A stretch of 64,000 bases of DNA. Origin: Oceanobacillus jeddahensis. GTDB taxonomy: Bacteria > Bacillota > Bacilli > Bacillales > Amphibacillaceae. Shown here piece by piece: positions 61,789 through 64,000 of the stretch (positions are counted from its first letter, which is position 1; every line of letters begins with the position of its first letter). Where the stretch lies: positions 372,001 through 436,000 of the forward strand of contig NZ_CCDM010000001.1 in assembly GCF_000750635.1 (NCBI RefSeq), in the 5' to 3' direction. A program made the translations under genes and the position numbers. Under the pieces are notes generated by a model, which was not told the DNA's origin, did not search any database, and saw nothing but the letters and a program-made list of their open reading frames with translations.

Positions 61789-62799
61789 ATGTCATTAAAA
61801 TGGAAAAATATTAGCTTGATCACCGGAATAATTCTGTTATTCTTCCTTCTGTGGGGAGCTGGCTATTTAGCTGGAGGTTCTGAAGGTTACACCGGTTTTG
61901 GTGAGTCTACGGATATTTCACCGGATGATGAGGAAATGACCTTCATTTATGAACGTGAAGGCAAATCTGCCGTTTATACAGCGCCTGTTAACGGGGGAAA
62001 TGCGGAATTGATAGCAGAAGCCGCTGAAGGGAATTCTCTCCTTAATCCGACATTCTCTCTTGATGGTGAAAAAATTGCCTATGTTGAACAATGGGAAGAC
62101 GAGGAGGAACAGCCGCTTGGAAAGCTTATGCTTGTCGATCTTGCGAGTGGAGAGAAAAAAGAAATGACAGATGAGGAAGGTTTAGTGACGGAGGGTACCT
62201 TTTCGCCAGATAGTCAATCCTTATATTATCTGGAAGCTGGCGTATATACGAATTATTCTCCAATTGCATCAGAGCAGCCTCATGGTTTCGATATTTACCG
62301 GGTTGATTTGGATACTGGGGAAACGGATCAGATAACGGCTCAGGAGGCTTATGATATGTCTGACTTAGATGTGACCCCTGATGGAGAAGCATTGATGTAT
62401 AGAAGTTTTGATGAAGGAGACCAATTAATGTTTCATGAACTGGAAGATGGAAGTGAAACAACGGTTATCCCTAAAGGAAATTTCGCTGCCGATGCACCAA
62501 TCATATCTTCACCTGCATTGTCATCGGATGGAAAGCATATTGCTTTCGCTGATGTAGCTAGAATAGGAGATGACGGCAATTATATTTACGAAGGATTCCG
62601 AATGGATGTTGAAACGAAACAGGCGGAGCAGATAACATCATTTGGTGAACATGTTGCCAAACCAGTCTTCTTTAATCATCAAGATAAATTAATTGTTACG
62701 GTGGATAAAGCATTTGCCACCTCTGAATCGGACTACAGTTATTGGGTGGTTCATGCGAATGATGAAGGCCGGGAACGTATTCAGATAGAAATTCCTTAA
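61789..62799 (+). CDS. Membrane-anchored TolB-like beta-propeller protein
   Basis: A 336-residue protein with an N-terminal membrane anchor (ISLITGIILLFFLLWGAGYLAGG) and an extracellular domain of repeated PD40/TolB blades: SPDDEEMTFIYEREGKSAVYTAPVNGG, FSLDGEKIAYVEQ, FSPDSQSLYYLE, VTPDGEALMYRS and LSSDGKHIAFADVA, each with the S/T-P/x-D-G/S core. These propellers bind other proteins or sugars rather than catalyse. It begins 3 bases after the HAAS protein stop and forms a three-gene operon with it and PadR. Confidence 0.82.
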   Translation: MSLKWKNISLITGIILLFFLLWGAGYLAGGSEGYTGFGESTDISPDDEEMTFIYEREGKSAVYTAPVNGGNAELIAEAAEGNSLLNPTFSLDGEKIAYVEQWEDEEEQPLGKLMLVDLASGEKKEMTDEEGLVTEGTFSPDSQSLYYLEAGVYTNYSPIASEQPHGFDIYRVDLDTGETDQITAQEAYDMSDLDVTPDGEALMYRSFDEGDQLMFHELEDGSETTVIPKGNFAADAPIISSPALSSDGKHIAFADVARIGDDGNYIYEGFRMDVETKQAEQITSFGEHVAKPVFFNHQDKLIVTVDKAFATSESDYSYWVVHANDEGRERIQIEIP

Positions 62800-62907
62800 A
62801 CAAAGGTTTTATTAGATGGTTATATGCAAATGCTCCAGATTATCGTTTGCCTACATTGTAACAAGGGAATAATAAAGTGAAATAATCGTGAAAAGAGGTG
62901 CTGTGTA

Positions 62908-63750
62908 ATGGTTCAATTAGGAAAAAAAGACTTATTTCCAATTGGTATGGGAACCTGGCATATGGGAGATTATCCGGAAAAACGAAATCAAGAAATTGAA
63001 GCACTAAGATACGGGTTGGAAAATGGCATCGAAGTGATTGATACTGCCGAAATGTATGGAGAAGGTAATTCAGAAAACCTTATTGGCGAGGCAATCCAAG
63101 ATGTAAAAAGAGAAGATATTTATCTGATTTCTAAATTCTACCCGTTTCATGCACAGGAGCCGGACTTGGAGCGTTCACTTGAGAATTCTCTAAAACGGTT
63201 AGGAACGGATTACTTGGATCTCTATTTACTGCATTGGAAAAGCAGTACACCACTGGAGAAAACAATCGAATCACTTGAAAAGTATGTGAAGGACGGACGC
63301 ATTGGTGCTTGGGGTGTTTCAAACTTTGATGCTAAAGATGTAGAAGGTATGTGGAAAATAGATGGCGGGGAGCGCTGTACTGCGAATCAGGTTTTATATA
63401 ATATAGCCAGCAGGGGCATTGAATATGATTTATTACCTCTACAGAGGGAAAAATCTCTGCCAACTATTGCCTATTCTCCTACTGCTCAAGGAGACACAAG
63501 AGGAGATAAAATAACGACGAATAAAGTACTGCAAGAGATAGCAAATAAGCATCATGCGACAGTTTTTCAAGTAATGCTGGCGTGGACGATTCGCCATAAT
63601 GATGTATTAGCAATCCCACAGTCAAGTAATAAAAAGCATATACAGGAAAATATTGATGCGGCATCGATTAACCTTTCGGAAGAGGATCTGCAGCTGATTG
63701 ACAAAGAATTTCCTGCTCCGAAGCGGAAGATGCCACTAGATATTATTTAA
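62908..63750 (+). CDS. Aldo/keto reductase
   Basis: A 280-residue NADPH-dependent AKR with the complete catalytic tetrad: Asp45 and Tyr50 (VIDTAEMYGEG), Lys76 (ISKFYPF) and His109 (LYLLHWKS). The C-terminal cofactor region IPQSSNKKHIQENIDA is present, with the serine common in such members. It reduces aldehydes or ketones; substrate is unknown. ATG 62908 follows AAAAGAGGTGCTGTGTA. It has its own spacing of 108 bases from the previous gene and is probably monocistronic. Confidence 0.9.
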   Translation: MVQLGKKDLFPIGMGTWHMGDYPEKRNQEIEALRYGLENGIEVIDTAEMYGEGNSENLIGEAIQDVKREDIYLISKFYPFHAQEPDLERSLENSLKRLGTDYLDLYLLHWKSSTPLEKTIESLEKYVKDGRIGAWGVSNFDAKDVEGMWKIDGGERCTANQVLYNIASRGIEYDLLPLQREKSLPTIAYSPTAQGDTRGDKITTNKVLQEIANKHHATVFQVMLAWTIRHNDVLAIPQSSNKKHIQENIDAASINLSEEDLQLIDKEFPAPKRKMPLDII

Positions 63751-63896
63751 GATTTTGAAATAAATCTATTTAGGTGGAAGAGCAAGTGAGTTAATGGGAT
63801 AAGCAAAGTACTAGAAACAAACATCATGGACAAGATCGGTACGATAAACTTTTGTTCACAAACAGTTTTCTAGTATTTTGATCTTTTGAACTAAGA

Positions 63897-63910
63897 TGTA
63901 AACGGTAATA
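63897..63910. promoter_or_regulatory. cre-like site near the right edge
   Basis: TGTAAACGGTAATA matches the CcpA consensus at 13 of 14 positions and lies about 45 bases before the start of the gene that continues beyond the window. Confidence 0.5.
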
Positions 63911-63952
63911 TAGGAGGATAAAGAAGTCTAACAGTTTCAGAGGATGAAAATC

Positions 63953-64000
63953 ATGAAACCTACGATAAAATCGCTAAAAAAGTATATAATAAGAACTATT
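63953..64000 (+). CDS. 5' end of a gene leaving the window (unknown)
   Basis: Sixteen codons starting MKPTIKSLKKYIIR are visible, with GAGGATG nearby as ribosome-binding sequence; an in-frame ATG at 63944 is too close to that site. The basic start before a hydrophobic segment suggests a membrane or exported protein such as a sensor kinase, but too little is visible to call it. Confidence 0.4.
   Translation, partial: MKPTIKSLKKYIIRTI

Noticed and set aside
1..64000. CRISPR arrays, tRNA or rRNA genes, insertion sequences, prophage genes
   Set aside because: No regularly spaced direct repeats, cloverleaf-type or ribosomal RNA sequences, transposase or phage proteins were recognised on either strand.

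Overview
The window reads like the chromosome of a low-GC, endospore-former-type Bacillaceae (an Oceanobacillus- or Virgibacillus-like soil or halotolerant Firmicute; this is inference). The DNA is AT-rich and Shine-Dalgarno sites are strong. CcpA-type cre sequences precede several operons, intrinsic terminators are U-tailed hairpins, and a GC-richer palindromic repeat typical of Bacillaceae intergenic DNA is present. No rRNA, tRNA, CRISPR array, phage or insertion sequence was seen. The region is dominated by accessory catabolic operons, each pairing a transporter with enzymes and a local regulator.

Layout. 1-7.8 kb (+): a peptide ABC transporter with an M17 aminopeptidase, a CutC-family protein and a ROK sugar kinase, plausibly a glycopeptide or muropeptide scavenging unit. 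8.0-13.8 kb (-): a GntR regulator, a mannonate-dehydratase-type enolase, an SDR and a TRAP transporter for sugar acids. 14.1-23.4 kb: a LacI regulator with two promoters of the same design (promoter, cre, 16-bp palindrome). These drive a TIM-barrel isomerase plus AroD, and an aldehyde dehydrogenase, Zn-alcohol dehydrogenase and ThDP enzyme. 23.9-32.8 kb: a tripartite tricarboxylate transporter with two tandem binding proteins and a Gfo/Idh oxidoreductase, divergent from IclR, a class III CoA transferase and an HMG-CoA-lyase-like enzyme.

32.9-36.9 kb (-): a TSUP permease, an amidohydrolase of the guanine/SAH-deaminase type and two small membrane proteins. Their leader carries a guanine-class purine riboswitch, which suggests a purine uptake and deamination operon. 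36.9-40.7 kb: two palindromic repeats, an ECF-like sigma factor beside a ClpP, and a macrolide-phosphotransferase-like gene. The last has a leader with short peptides and two terminators, the layout of inducible attenuation.

40.8-47.8 kb (-): a LevR-type sigma-54 activator, a near-consensus -24/-12 promoter, a mannose-class PTS and an M20 peptidase. 48.1-53.9 kb: a DeoR regulator and an operon of a GlpA-like oxidoreductase, a short FAD protein, a glycerol-kinase-like FGGY kinase with an altered substrate site, and an EutH-type transporter; this pathway is not one I recognise. 54.2-59.9 kb (+): a Ugp-like ABC transporter and a metallo-beta-lactamase-fold hydrolase. 60.5-63.8 kb (+): an autoregulated-looking PadR operon with a HAAS-type membrane protein and a TolB-like propeller, then an aldo/keto reductase and the start of another gene.
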